From assembly GCF_014636295.1 (NCBI RefSeq), contig NZ_BMEC01000009.1, positions 124,001-188,000 of the forward strand: a stretch of 64,000 bases of DNA. The letters are read 5' to 3'. The notes below the pieces were generated by a model. It saw only the letters and a list, made by a program, of their open reading frames with translations, did not search any database and was not told the origin of the DNA. Shown here one piece after another: positions 8,762 to 17,233 of the stretch (position 1 is the stretch's first letter; every line of letters starts with the position of its first letter). The stretch comes from Marivirga lumbricoides (GTDB lineage Bacteria; Bacteroidota; Bacteroidia; Cytophagales; Cyclobacteriaceae). Position numbers and translations under genes: made by a program.

Positions 8762-9919
8762 GTGAAACAAAAAAAAGCAATAGCCATTTTAGGCTCAACA
8801 GGTTCTATTGGCACTCAGGCATTGGAAGTAATAAAAGCCCACCCTGAAAATTTTATTGTTGAGGTACTGAGTGCTCAAAACAATGCTGAATTACTTATTA
8901 AACAAGCTCTGGAATTTCAACCCAATGTAGTGGTAATTGGCAATGAGCAATTATACGAGCAAGTCTTTAATGCTTTAAATTCACAAAACATTAAAGTATA
9001 TTCGGGAGAAAAGTCGCTGGCTCATGTAGTGCAAATGGATACAATTGATCTGGTATTAACAGCATTGGTAGGCTATGCAGGATTAATTCCTACTATTAAA
9101 GCCATTGAAAGTGGAAAACATATTGCTTTAGCAAATAAGGAAACACTAGTGGTAGCTGGAGAACTGGTTACAAAACTAGCTGAAGAAAAGGGAGTAAACA
9201 TCTACCCGGTAGATTCAGAGCACTCTGCAATTTTTCAATGCCTGGTAGGCGAGTTTCATAATCCTATAGAAAAAATTATTTTAACAGCTTCCGGGGGGCC
9301 TTTTAGAGGAAAAGATAAGAATTTTCTTTCTTCTGTCACTAAAGCACAAGCCTTAAAACATCCCAACTGGGAAATGGGAGCTAAAATCACAATTGATTCT
9401 GCCTCCTTAATGAACAAAGGTCTGGAAGTGATTGAAGCCAAGTGGTTGTTCAACCTAAATCAAAACCAGATTGATGTGGTGGTCCACCCTCAGTCAATCA
9501 TTCACAGTCTGGTGCAGTTTCAGGATAGCTCAATTAAAGCACAATTAGGCTTACCAGACATGCGCGTTCCTATTATGTATGCACTAAGCTTTCCCGAAAG
9601 GTTACCCTCAGATTTTGAGCGGTTTAACTTTTTAGACTACCCTAACCTTACATTTGAACAACCTGATAAAGAAACATTCCGTAACTTAGCGTTGGCATTT
9701 ACTTCCTTGGAAAGAGCAGGGAATGCCCCTTGTATTTTGAATGCAGCAAATGAAGTGGTAGTTTCTGCTTTTCTGCAGGAGAAAATTTCGTTTTTAGAAA
9801 TGTCGGATATAATAGCTGATTGCCTGGATAAACTACCTTTTATTCAAAAGCCAAGCCTTGAGGATTACATTTTAACAGACAAAGAAACTAGAATTAAAGC
9901 TTTAGAGTTTATAAATTAA
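8762..9919 (+). CDS. dxr: 1-deoxy-D-xylulose-5-phosphate reductoisomerase
   Basis: 385 residues, normal for Dxr, second step of the MEP isoprenoid pathway (DXP to MEP, NADPH, divalent metal). Seen: N-terminal dinucleotide-binding ILGSTGSIGTQALEVI, the metal-binding PVDSEHSAIFQCL, the flexible loop TASGGPFRGKDK, VVVHPQSIIHSLVQFQD, and the substrate loop segment NAANEVVVSAFLQEKI. Start codon is GTG at 8762; no upstream ATG is in frame. Its stop overlaps the ATG of rseP by one base (TAATG), and dxr-rseP adjacency is widely conserved. Another enzyme of the same pathway, ispD, lies at 28023. Confidence 0.96.
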   Translation: MKQKKAIAILGSTGSIGTQALEVIKAHPENFIVEVLSAQNNAELLIKQALEFQPNVVVIGNEQLYEQVFNALNSQNIKVYSGEKSLAHVVQMDTIDLVLTALVGYAGLIPTIKAIESGKHIALANKETLVVAGELVTKLAEEKGVNIYPVDSEHSAIFQCLVGEFHNPIEKIILTASGGPFRGKDKNFLSSVTKAQALKHPNWEMGAKITIDSASLMNKGLEVIEAKWLFNLNQNQIDVVVHPQSIIHSLVQFQDSSIKAQLGLPDMRVPIMYALSFPERLPSDFERFNFLDYPNLTFEQPDKETFRNLALAFTSLERAGNAPCILNAANEVVVSAFLQEKISFLEMSDIIADCLDKLPFIQKPSLEDYILTDKETRIKALEFIN

Positions 9920-11235
9920 TGGAAACAATAATAATGATTGCCCAACTACTATTGGGCCTGTCTATTTTAGTAGGATTGCACGAAGCTGGCCACATGTTGG
10001 CAGCTAAAGCATTTGGTATGAGAGTGGAACAATATTCAATTGGTTTTCCTCCAAAGATTTTTAAGTTTAAATACGGTGAAACAGAATATTCCTTAGGAGC
10101 TATTCCTTTAGGAGGTTTTGTAAAAATTACCGGAATGATAGATGAATCTTTAGATACAAAATCACTCAGCCAGGAACCTGAGCCCTATGAATTTAGAGCT
10201 AAACCGGCATGGCAAAGATTAATTGTAATGATGGGTGGTATTATTGTAAACGTAATTACGGGTATTATCATCTTTATTTTCCTGCAGTATGGTTATGGCG
10301 AAAATTATATCCCTAAAGATATTGTAATGGAAAATGGCATTTATGCCTATGACTTGGGGAAGGAAATTGGCCTGCAAACCGGTGATAAAATAATTGCTGT
10401 AAACGGTCGTGACTACGAACGGGTAGGTGACCTTACAAGTACGGATGTTTTATTAACATCAAACAGCTACTATACTGTACTGCGCGATGGAAAAGAGATT
10501 AAAGTACCAATTCCAAATGATTTTATTGAGAGATACTCTGAGAACAATAAGTCTGTAGATTTTTTCGATCCTCTATATGAGTTTAAAATTGACAATGTTG
10601 CTCCTCAAAGCAATGCTGATATGGCTGGCCTGCAAAAAGGTGATAAAATAATTGCTGTAGATGGTAAGCCTGTAAAATTCTTCCAATTATTCAGTGAATA
10701 TCTTGAGTCAAACAAGAACAAAGAAATAAATCTAACGGTGCGAAGGCTGGAGGAGACAAAACAATTAACAGCTCAAGTTACTGAAAAAGGGACATTAGGA
10801 TTTTATGCTGAACCAGAAATGGAGCTTGCTCATCAAGATTTTACATTTGCAGAAGCCATTCCTAGTGGAACAGCCAAAGCATTTGATGTAGTATGGGTTA
10901 ATATTAAAGCTTTTGGAAAAATATTCAGAGGCGAAGTTTCTGCTTCCGAATCATTAAGCGGACCAATTGGTATTGCACAAATTTTTGGTGGACAATGGAT
11001 CTGGCAAAAATTCTGGACAATCACCGGATTACTTTCAATGGTGCTGGCATTTATGAACTTTCTACCCATACCTGCACTAGATGGCGGACATGTTGTTTTT
11101 ATCACTTATGAGATGATTTCAGGAAGAAAGCCCTCTGATAAATTCTTAGAAAATGCCCAAAAAGTAGGGATGGTTTTATTATTAGGGATAATGGGGTTTG
11201 CCATTTTTAACGACATCTGGAAAGCAATTTTTTAA
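9919..11235 (+). CDS. rseP: RseP-type site-2 intramembrane zinc metalloprotease
   Basis: 438 residues. Zinc ligands HEAGH at residues 21-25 inside the first transmembrane helix, and the third-ligand motif FLPIPALDGGH near residue 385 in a late helix. Two PDZ domains lie between (GLQTGDKIIAVNGRDYERVG and AGLQKGDKIIAVDGKPV), with membrane helices before and after. The family cuts anti-sigma factors or signal-peptide remnants within the membrane as part of envelope stress control. The two PDZ cores share the string GDKIIAV, suggesting internal duplication. Starts on the last base of the dxr stop codon. Confidence 0.95.
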   Translation: METIIMIAQLLLGLSILVGLHEAGHMLAAKAFGMRVEQYSIGFPPKIFKFKYGETEYSLGAIPLGGFVKITGMIDESLDTKSLSQEPEPYEFRAKPAWQRLIVMMGGIIVNVITGIIIFIFLQYGYGENYIPKDIVMENGIYAYDLGKEIGLQTGDKIIAVNGRDYERVGDLTSTDVLLTSNSYYTVLRDGKEIKVPIPNDFIERYSENNKSVDFFDPLYEFKIDNVAPQSNADMAGLQKGDKIIAVDGKPVKFFQLFSEYLESNKNKEINLTVRRLEETKQLTAQVTEKGTLGFYAEPEMELAHQDFTFAEAIPSGTAKAFDVVWVNIKAFGKIFRGEVSASESLSGPIGIAQIFGGQWIWQKFWTITGLLSMVLAFMNFLPIPALDGGHVVFITYEMISGRKPSDKFLENAQKVGMVLLLGIMGFAIFNDIWKAIF

Positions 11236-11265
11236 CATCCACTTAGTAATTAATTACAGACTTAA

Positions 11266-11883
11266 ATGAAACCAACCAAAATATTAACATATGTAGGTGC
11301 ACTGGTAGTTATCATCATCTTGATATTTAATATTAACCCTAATTCTTCTGCAACTGTAGAAACAGGCAACTACGCTGAAGAGGTGAAACAACATAGAAGA
11401 GAGAAGCATGAGTTCATGGAAAGCCATGAAGCTTCTCCCTTTGTTGAACAGTCTGTTCCTTTTGATAGTCTTAAATACTTTAAAATTGATGAATCTTTTA
11501 AAGTAAAAGCTACGGTAGAAGAAATTAAAGATGGAGAAGTACATAGATTAGCAACCAGTGATGGAAAAGAAAAAAATTTCACAGAGGTAGCTATACTTCA
11601 TTTCGACCTGCAAAAATCTCATCAGGACTTAACACTCCTAAAGTCTCAGGAAACTTCAGATTATTTTCTACCCTTTTATGATGAAACCAGTGCGATTACT
11701 ACTTACGGATCAGGAAGATACCTTGAAGTAGATTATGCACCGGGAAATTCGAAAATCACTCTGGATTTCAACTATGCCTACAATCCTTATTGTGCTTACA
11801 CCACTGGCTATAGTTGCCCTGTACCTCCCAAAAAAAATTACATCAATATAGCTGTTAATGCCGGAGAGAAAAATTACGATTAA
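11266..11883 (+). CDS. DUF1684 domain protein
   Basis: 205 residues. N-terminal hydrophobic segment (ILTYVGALVVIIILIFNI, about residues 5-22) acts as signal or anchor, followed by the DUF1684 fold. Recognisable family features: YFLPFYDETSAITTYGSGRY, then LDFNYAYNPYCAYTTGYSCP with its paired cysteines, and the C-terminal PPKKNYINIAVNAGEK. The family is widespread in Bacteroidota and in actinobacteria, and no biochemical function is established. It follows rseP by 30 bp on the same strand and may be in the same transcript. Confidence 0.85.
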   Translation: MKPTKILTYVGALVVIIILIFNINPNSSATVETGNYAEEVKQHRREKHEFMESHEASPFVEQSVPFDSLKYFKIDESFKVKATVEEIKDGEVHRLATSDGKEKNFTEVAILHFDLQKSHQDLTLLKSQETSDYFLPFYDETSAITTYGSGRYLEVDYAPGNSKITLDFNYAYNPYCAYTTGYSCPVPPKKNYINIAVNAGEKNYD

Positions 11884-11918
11884 GCATCCTTAATCATTTC
11901 CAATATCAATCATTTCCT

Positions 11919-12056
11919 TAATTTTGTTTTTTGAATTCAATTAAATTCAAAAATAGAACCATTCTACTCATATTTAAAGGTATTAAGATGGTTCAGAAAT
12001 AAATATATTGAATAAGCTTACAGCAAGGTTCAATTACATGTACCGACTAATTTCGG
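11919..12056 (+). promoter_or_regulatory. Structured leader of pheT
   Basis: A TAATTTTG -7 box lies at 11919-11926, about 160 bp before the pheT ATG. The stretch after it can fold: TTTTTGAATT (11928-11937) pairs perfectly with AATTCAAAAA (11944-11953), GAACCAT (11956-11962) with ATGGTTC (11988-11994), and CCGA (12043-12046) with TCGG (12053-12056). A long folded leader before an aminoacyl-tRNA synthetase gene is suggestive of attenuation, but no phenylalanine leader peptide fits downstream of the predicted start point. Confidence 0.3.
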
Positions 12057-12084
12057 CACAACAAATAAAACAGATTCTAAAAAC

Positions 12085-14502
12085 ATGAAGGTAGCATTAA
12101 ACTGGTTAAAGAGATATATTGATATTAACGAAAGTCCTGAGCAACTGGCAGAATTACTCACTAATACAGGTCTGGAAGTAGAAGGTTTTGAAGAAGTAGA
12201 AACTGTAAAAGGAGGTTTAAAAGGAGTTGTTATTGGAGAAGTGCTCACTTGTGTTCCTCACCCGAATGCTGACAAGTTAAAAATCACAACCGTAGCTATA
12301 GGAGAAGCCGAACCAGTTCAGATAGTCTGTGGAGCTCCGAATGTGGCAGCAGGACAAAAAGTAGTGGTAGCTACAGTAAATACTACTCTTTACCCTAAGC
12401 CAGATGAGCCATTTAAAATTAAAAAATCAAAGATCAGGGGTGAAGAATCTTTAGGAATGATCTGTGCTGAAGACGAACTAGGCCTGGGTGTCAGCCATGA
12501 TGGTATTTTAGTTTTAACTACAGATCTGCCTAACGGAACACCTGCTGCCAAATATTTCAACCTTGAATCAGACACTACTTTCGAAATTGGCTTAACACCT
12601 AACAGAGCTGATGCTACTGGTCATATTGGAGTGGCCAGAGATATTAAAGCTGTTACAGGAAATGAAATTTCTTGGCCAGATATTTCTTCTTTTACCACTG
12701 ACAATAAAGAATTAGAAATAAAAGTAGTAGTTGAAAATAAAGAGGCCTGCCCAAGATACAGCGGTGTAAGTCTTACAGGATTAACTATTAAAGAGTCTCC
12801 TGATTGGCTCAAAAATGCATTATTGAGTATTGGTTTAGACCCAATAAACAACGTGGTGGACATTACCAATTTTGTGCTTTACGAGACAGGGCAACCTTTA
12901 CATGCTTTTGACGCAGCAAAAATTAAAGAAAAAACAGTACGAGTAAAAAACTTAAAGGACGGCACACCTTTTACTACATTAGATGACAAGGAGCGAAAAT
13001 TAGCTGCTACAGATCTTATAATTTGTGATGGAGATTCAAACCCTATGTGCATTGCAGGTGTATTCGGAGGAAAGGAATCAGGCGTAACTAACAATACTAC
13101 AAGCATTTTTCTGGAGTCCGCCTATTTTTCAGCAGACAGCATAAGGAAATCATCACAGAAGCATCAACTCAAAACTGACGCTTCCTTTAGATACGAGAGA
13201 GGCACCGATCCAAATATTACTGTTTACGCATTAAAAAGGGCTGCTTTGCTAATAAAAGAAGTAGCAGGAGGTAAAGTTAGCAGCGAAGTTGTTGACATCT
13301 ACCCCACCCCATTAGAGGATAGATCAATTAATGTTAAATATAAAAATATTGACAGATTGATAGGTGTTAAAATTGAACATGAAAGAATTCACCAAATTCT
13401 GAGTCTGCTAGATATTAAAACCACCGATAAAGACGACCACATCTTTACAGCAATTGTACCTCCTTACAGGGTGGACGTTACACGTGAGGCCGATGTGATT
13501 GAAGAAATAGTTAGAATATACGGATTGAATAATATTGCTATTCCTGAAACACTTTCCAGCAGTTTTCTAGCTAGCTTTCCAGAGGTAGATCCCGGTAAAA
13601 TGAAAAAAGAAGCCGGCCTATTGCTAAGTGCTAATGGCTTTCAGGAAATAATGACAAATTCCCTTACCAAGGCAAGCTATAGCCAGCAGCTTAAGGAATA
13701 CGATGAGTCAGAAAATGTTGAAATTTTAAATAAACTGAGTGAGGAGCTTGGCGTAATGCGCCAGGACTTATTATTCACAGGTTTAGAGGTACTCACTCAT
13801 AATATTAATAGAAAACAGAATAACCTTAAGTTTTATGAATTCGGAAAAGTTTACAAAAAAACTAAGGGCAAATACAAGGAGAAAATGTGCCTTGCACTGT
13901 ATCTGACGGGTAAAAATGAACCAGAGAATTGGATCAGAAAAAATGAATCAATAAAATTTCATGATTTGTATTCGGCAATTCTGAAAATTTTCAATAAATT
14001 TAGTGCGGAAAGTATTGAAAATGAAGATTTTCACAGTGAGGTCTTCGATTATGGCTTGAAGTTAAAAATCAACCAAAAAGTAATAGCTGAACTAGGAAAA
14101 TTAAGTAAAAAAGCCCTGAAATTGAGCAACATAAAACAGGATGTGTTTTATGCAAATGTAGATTGGGAGGCATTATTGAAGAAGGTAAATACTAATACTG
14201 TATTTGAACCTGTTAGTAAATTCCCTGAGGTAACCAGAGATTTATCTTTGGTAATTGATAAACATATTTCTTATCAAACAATTAAATCAATCAGTTTGAA
14301 AGAAGCTGGTCATTTACTAACAAACATAGATGTATTTGATGTATATGAAGGAGATAAAATAGACAAAGAGAAAAAAGCTTATGCTTTAACTTTTACACTT
14401 CAGGATAAATCAAAAACATTAACAGATAAAATTATTGATAAAACAATGAGTAAACTAATGCAAGCTTTTGAGAAAGAAGCAGGAGCTGTAATTAGAAAAT
14501 AA
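12085..14502 (+). CDS. pheT: Phenylalanyl-tRNA synthetase beta subunit
   Basis: 805 residues, full length. The beta subunit forms the alpha2-beta2 enzyme that charges tRNA-Phe and edits Tyr. Order seen: N-terminal helix and EMAP/tRNA-binding domain (about 40-155, with GEVLTCVPHPNADKLKITTV), B3/B4 editing domain (about 215-390, with INNVVDITNFVLYETGQPLH), B5 domain (about 405-475), the catalytic-like core, and the C-terminal ferredoxin-fold anticodon-binding domain (FPEVTRDLSLVIDKHISYQT, about 712-804). pheS is not in the window, so the two subunits are encoded separately. The next gene starts 1 bp after the stop. Confidence 0.96.
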   Translation: MKVALNWLKRYIDINESPEQLAELLTNTGLEVEGFEEVETVKGGLKGVVIGEVLTCVPHPNADKLKITTVAIGEAEPVQIVCGAPNVAAGQKVVVATVNTTLYPKPDEPFKIKKSKIRGEESLGMICAEDELGLGVSHDGILVLTTDLPNGTPAAKYFNLESDTTFEIGLTPNRADATGHIGVARDIKAVTGNEISWPDISSFTTDNKELEIKVVVENKEACPRYSGVSLTGLTIKESPDWLKNALLSIGLDPINNVVDITNFVLYETGQPLHAFDAAKIKEKTVRVKNLKDGTPFTTLDDKERKLAATDLIICDGDSNPMCIAGVFGGKESGVTNNTTSIFLESAYFSADSIRKSSQKHQLKTDASFRYERGTDPNITVYALKRAALLIKEVAGGKVSSEVVDIYPTPLEDRSINVKYKNIDRLIGVKIEHERIHQILSLLDIKTTDKDDHIFTAIVPPYRVDVTREADVIEEIVRIYGLNNIAIPETLSSSFLASFPEVDPGKMKKEAGLLLSANGFQEIMTNSLTKASYSQQLKEYDESENVEILNKLSEELGVMRQDLLFTGLEVLTHNINRKQNNLKFYEFGKVYKKTKGKYKEKMCLALYLTGKNEPENWIRKNESIKFHDLYSAILKIFNKFSAESIENEDFHSEVFDYGLKLKINQKVIAELGKLSKKALKLSNIKQDVFYANVDWEALLKKVNTNTVFEPVSKFPEVTRDLSLVIDKHISYQTIKSISLKEAGHLLTNIDVFDVYEGDKIDKEKKAYALTFTLQDKSKTLTDKIIDKTMSKLMQAFEKEAGAVIRK

Positions 14503-14503
14503 A

Positions 14504-14800
14504 ATGAATCAGGAAGGACTACATACTGAATTAAATGCTCTGGAGCGCAAGGTTCAATTGCTTTTGAATGAATATCAAAATGCTAAGAATGAATTGAATA
14601 TTTTAAAAAGCGAGAATCAGGAGTTGAAGTCTGCACTGAAACAAAGAGATGAACGAATAAAGGACTTTCAAAATCAAGATAAAATTAGTAAGATTGTAGG
14701 AAGTATTGGGAAGAGTGAGGAAGAAACTTCTGAAATGAAGGGTAAAATTGACGAATACATTAAAGAAATTGATAAGTGCATTTTACACTTAACAAGATAG
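14504..14800 (+). CDS. Small coiled-coil protein upstream of zapA
   Basis: 98 residues, almost entirely predicted coiled coil: heptad-like LHTELNALERKVQLLLNEYQ and LNILKSENQELKSALKQRDE, then a charged, serine-rich middle and a short helical tail (IDEYIKEIDKCILHLTR). No enzyme motif. It starts 1 bp after pheT and ends 16 bp before zapA, so it is surely co-transcribed with zapA. Position and shape resemble ZapB-like division proteins that bridge ZapA and the FtsZ ring, but sequence similarity to ZapB cannot be shown here. Confidence 0.8.
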   Translation: MNQEGLHTELNALERKVQLLLNEYQNAKNELNILKSENQELKSALKQRDERIKDFQNQDKISKIVGSIGKSEEETSEMKGKIDEYIKEIDKCILHLTR

Positions 14801-14816
14801 ATAAAATACCGGTAAT

Positions 14817-15101
14817 ATGAGGGAGCTATCCATCAAAATAAAAATTGCTGACAGAGAATACCCTATGACCGTTAAAGCGGACGAAGAAGAGCGTATTAGA
14901 AAAGCCGGTAAATTGATTAATGAACGGTTGAAATCGTACAGAGAAAAGTTTGGGATCGATGATAAGCAGGATTTGCTTTCAATGGTGGCTTTTGATGCTT
15001 TGATAGACAGACTTAGTGTGGAAGATAACAGACAGGGTGCTGATGAATCGGTTTTAAATAAAATTAAATCTATTAATCATTTAATTAGTCAATCAATATA
15101 A
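14817..15101 (+). CDS. zapA: Cell division protein ZapA
   Basis: 94 residues, in the normal range for ZapA, which bundles FtsZ filaments at midcell. The N-terminus [20 protein letters not shown] matches the beta-strand/charged entry of ZapA, followed by [20 protein letters not shown] and a C-terminal coiled coil ([20 protein letters not shown]). It sits between the coiled-coil gene and rny; the pheT-coiled coil-zapA-rny arrangement is typical for Bacteroidota. Confidence 0.88.
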   Translation: MRELSIKIKIADREYPMTVKADEEERIRKAGKLINERLKSYREKFGIDDKQDLLSMVAFDALIDRLSVEDNRQGADESVLNKIKSINHLISQSI

Positions 15102-15156
15102 CCCCCTCTATTTAGAAATAACAACACTGCTTCCCAGCAATATAAATATATATAAA

Positions 15157-16719
15157 ATGGGAACATTATACATTATTATCGCAGGTGTTGCAGGCCTTTT
15201 ATTAGGCTTCTTCCTGAGTAAAATCGCTCAGAAAAGCCTATTGAATAAATTAGAACAGGAAGCTCAGGATAAAGCGGCTCTTATTGTAAGAGAAGCTGAA
15301 ATAAGTGCTGAAAATATCAAAAAAGATAAAATGCTTGAGGCAAAAGAGCATTATCTTAAAAAGAAGTCAGAGTTTGAGGAGGAAGTGAGCAGGCGCAAAA
15401 ACCAAATGATCACTAATGAAAACAAGCTGAAACAAAAGGAACAAACCCTTTCAAAAGAAATAGAGCATTTCAAACGAAAAGAAGCTGAAACGGAAAAGCT
15501 CCAGGAAAATCTTGCTGCACAACACGAAATTTTAAGTAAGAGAAAAGAGGAGTTGGAGAAAGTTAAGCAACAACAGGTAAACATACTCGAAAAAGCAGCT
15601 AATTTAACAGCTGATGAAGCCAGAGAGCAATTAATAGAAACGCTCAAAGATGAGGCAGAAACAAAAGCTTCATCGCTCATTAAAGATATAATGGAAGAAG
15701 CTAAGCTTTCTGCTACAAAGGAAGCTAAGAAGATTGTTATCTCTACTATTCAAAGAACAGCCACAGAGCATGCAGTGGAGAATTGTGTTTCGGTGTTTAA
15801 CATCGAAAGTGATGATATTAAAGGTAAAATTATTGGTAGAGAAGGCCGTAATATCAGAGCTTTAGAGGCAGCAACAGGGGTTGAAATAATTGTAGATGAT
15901 ACACCCGAAGCTATTATTATTTCAGGCTTTGATCCTGTAAGAAGAGAAATTGCCAGGCTTTCTTTACACCGATTGGTACAGGACGGAAGGATACACCCTG
16001 CCAGGATTGAGGAAGTAGTGTCAAAGACCATTAAAAACATTGAAGATGAAATTGTAGAGATTGGTGAAAGAACTGTGATTGATCTCGGTATTCATGGTTT
16101 ACATCCTGAATTGATCAGAATGGTGGGCCGTCTGAGATTTAGATCTTCTTATGGCCAAAACTTATTACAACACTCTCGTGAAGTAGCTAACATGTGTGCT
16201 ACGATGGCCTCAGAGCTAGGCTTAAATGCCAAATTAGCAAAAAGAGCTGGCTTATTACATGATATTGGTAAAGTGTGGCCTGATGAACCGGAACAGCCAC
16301 ATGCTATATTAGGGATGGAGTTTGCCAAGAAATTTAAGGAGCATCCGGATGTACTCAATGCAATTGGAGCACACCATGATGAAATTGAAATGACTTCACT
16401 CATCTCTCCTATTGTTCAGGCTTGTGATGCCATTTCAGGTGCGAGGCCTGGTGCAAGGCGTGAAATTATGGACAGCTATATTAAACGTTTGAAAGAACTT
16501 GAAGAACTGGCCATGAATTTTGAGGGTGTTAATAAATGCTATGCAATACAGGCTGGCCGTGAGTTACGTGTAATGGTAGATGCTGAAAATGTATCTGATA
16601 GCAAAGCAGGGCAATTGTCATTTGACATTTCTCAGAAAATAGAAAAGGACATGCAATACCCTGGTCAGATTAAAGTAACAGTGATTAGAGAAATGAGATC
16701 AGTATCATTTGCTAAGTAA
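15157..16719 (+). CDS. rny: Ribonuclease Y
   Basis: 520 residues, full length for RNase Y, the membrane-bound endoribonuclease that starts mRNA decay. N-terminal transmembrane helix (about 3-22), long charged coiled coil (about 25-190), KH RNA-binding domain ([20 protein letters not shown] and [20 protein letters not shown], about 225-290), and HD phosphohydrolase domain ([20 protein letters not shown], then [15 protein letters not shown], and [21 protein letters not shown]). The metal-binding His and Asp residues are all kept. It is followed by a clear intrinsic terminator at 16744-16774, ending the pheT-rny transcript. Confidence 0.96.
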   Translation: MGTLYIIIAGVAGLLLGFFLSKIAQKSLLNKLEQEAQDKAALIVREAEISAENIKKDKMLEAKEHYLKKKSEFEEEVSRRKNQMITNENKLKQKEQTLSKEIEHFKRKEAETEKLQENLAAQHEILSKRKEELEKVKQQQVNILEKAANLTADEAREQLIETLKDEAETKASSLIKDIMEEAKLSATKEAKKIVISTIQRTATEHAVENCVSVFNIESDDIKGKIIGREGRNIRALEAATGVEIIVDDTPEAIIISGFDPVRREIARLSLHRLVQDGRIHPARIEEVVSKTIKNIEDEIVEIGERTVIDLGIHGLHPELIRMVGRLRFRSSYGQNLLQHSREVANMCATMASELGLNAKLAKRAGLLHDIGKVWPDEPEQPHAILGMEFAKKFKEHPDVLNAIGAHHDEIEMTSLISPIVQACDAISGARPGARREIMDSYIKRLKELEELAMNFEGVNKCYAIQAGRELRVMVDAENVSDSKAGQLSFDISQKIEKDMQYPGQIKVTVIREMRSVSFAK

Positions 16720-16743
16720 GAATTATTTATTCGTAATTAATTA

Positions 16744-16774
16744 AGAGGCTATCCTATTAGGGTAGCTTTTTTTT
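16744..16774 (+). terminator. Intrinsic terminator after rny
   Basis: GCTATCC (16748-16754) pairs with GGGTAGC (16760-16766, one G-U pair) around a TATTA loop and is followed by eight T. A classic rho-independent terminator 25 bp after the rny stop. Confidence 0.85.
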
Positions 16775-16842
16775 ATCACTTTGTCCACCACAAAATAATT
16801 TCACCATCTACAGTTATTTATTAACCTCAGTTCAATTAATAA

Positions 16843-17130
16843 AATGGCGTCTCCGCTAAGGCGAGGCAGCTATGCCGCAAAATTAAGACTTAATTTTTAA
16901 AAAAAGCATAATTTATGCTGCCTGTGCCGACCAATCGGCATATCTCTTGTTATAATACAATGAGATTACGGATACCAATGGGTCTGTACAAGTTAATTTT
17001 CTTTTTCCTGAAAAATAGAATCCACATCGTTCGGGACCGAAATAGCTTGTCCCGCCAAAACGGGAGCGCTCTGTAGGGCTTTTAAAGTAATTAAGAATCG
17101 ACCTCAGGTTATTAGTAATTAAAACTTGCA
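16843..17130. repeat. Palindrome-rich intergenic element
   Basis: The 514-bp gap between rny and the T9SS cargo contains a block far richer in GC clusters and inverted repeats than other spacers. Perfect stems: AAAATTAAG/CTTAATTTT (16879-16897), AGCATAA/TTATGCT (16905-16919), TGCCGA/TCGGCA (16925-16940), TTCGG/CCGAA (17030-17041), TCCCG/CGGGA (17050-17065); an imperfect one is ATCTCTTGT/ACAATGAGAT (16942-16966). On the minus strand a 74-codon frame (17137-16913) stays open across it. It may be a structured RNA, a REP/MITE-like repeat or the relic of a mobile element. No known family is recognised. The rest of the gap (17131-17233) shows nothing. Confidence 0.5.
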
Positions 17131-17233
17131 GATTCATAGCAAGTAATGTAAGAAAACAGATAAGTCTTCTAGAAAAATTATTCTTAAGCAGCTGAGGAAC
17201 TATTATCTTTAACTCTTAAAATAAATATAAAAT

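Noticed and set aside
11924-11944. Phe-rich leader peptide (TTG TTT TTT GAA TTC) before pheT
   Set aside because: The frame begins inside the predicted -7 box, so it would lie upstream of the transcription start.
15351-16403. Long open frames antisense to rny
   Set aside because: They are shadows of the rny coding frame, which has all family domains; no independent start signals or homology.
16913-17137. 74-codon minus-strand frame as a protein gene
   Set aside because: It spans the inverted-repeat cluster, has no promoter or family, and its composition (many Arg, Ser, Cys) looks like chance translation of a structured element.
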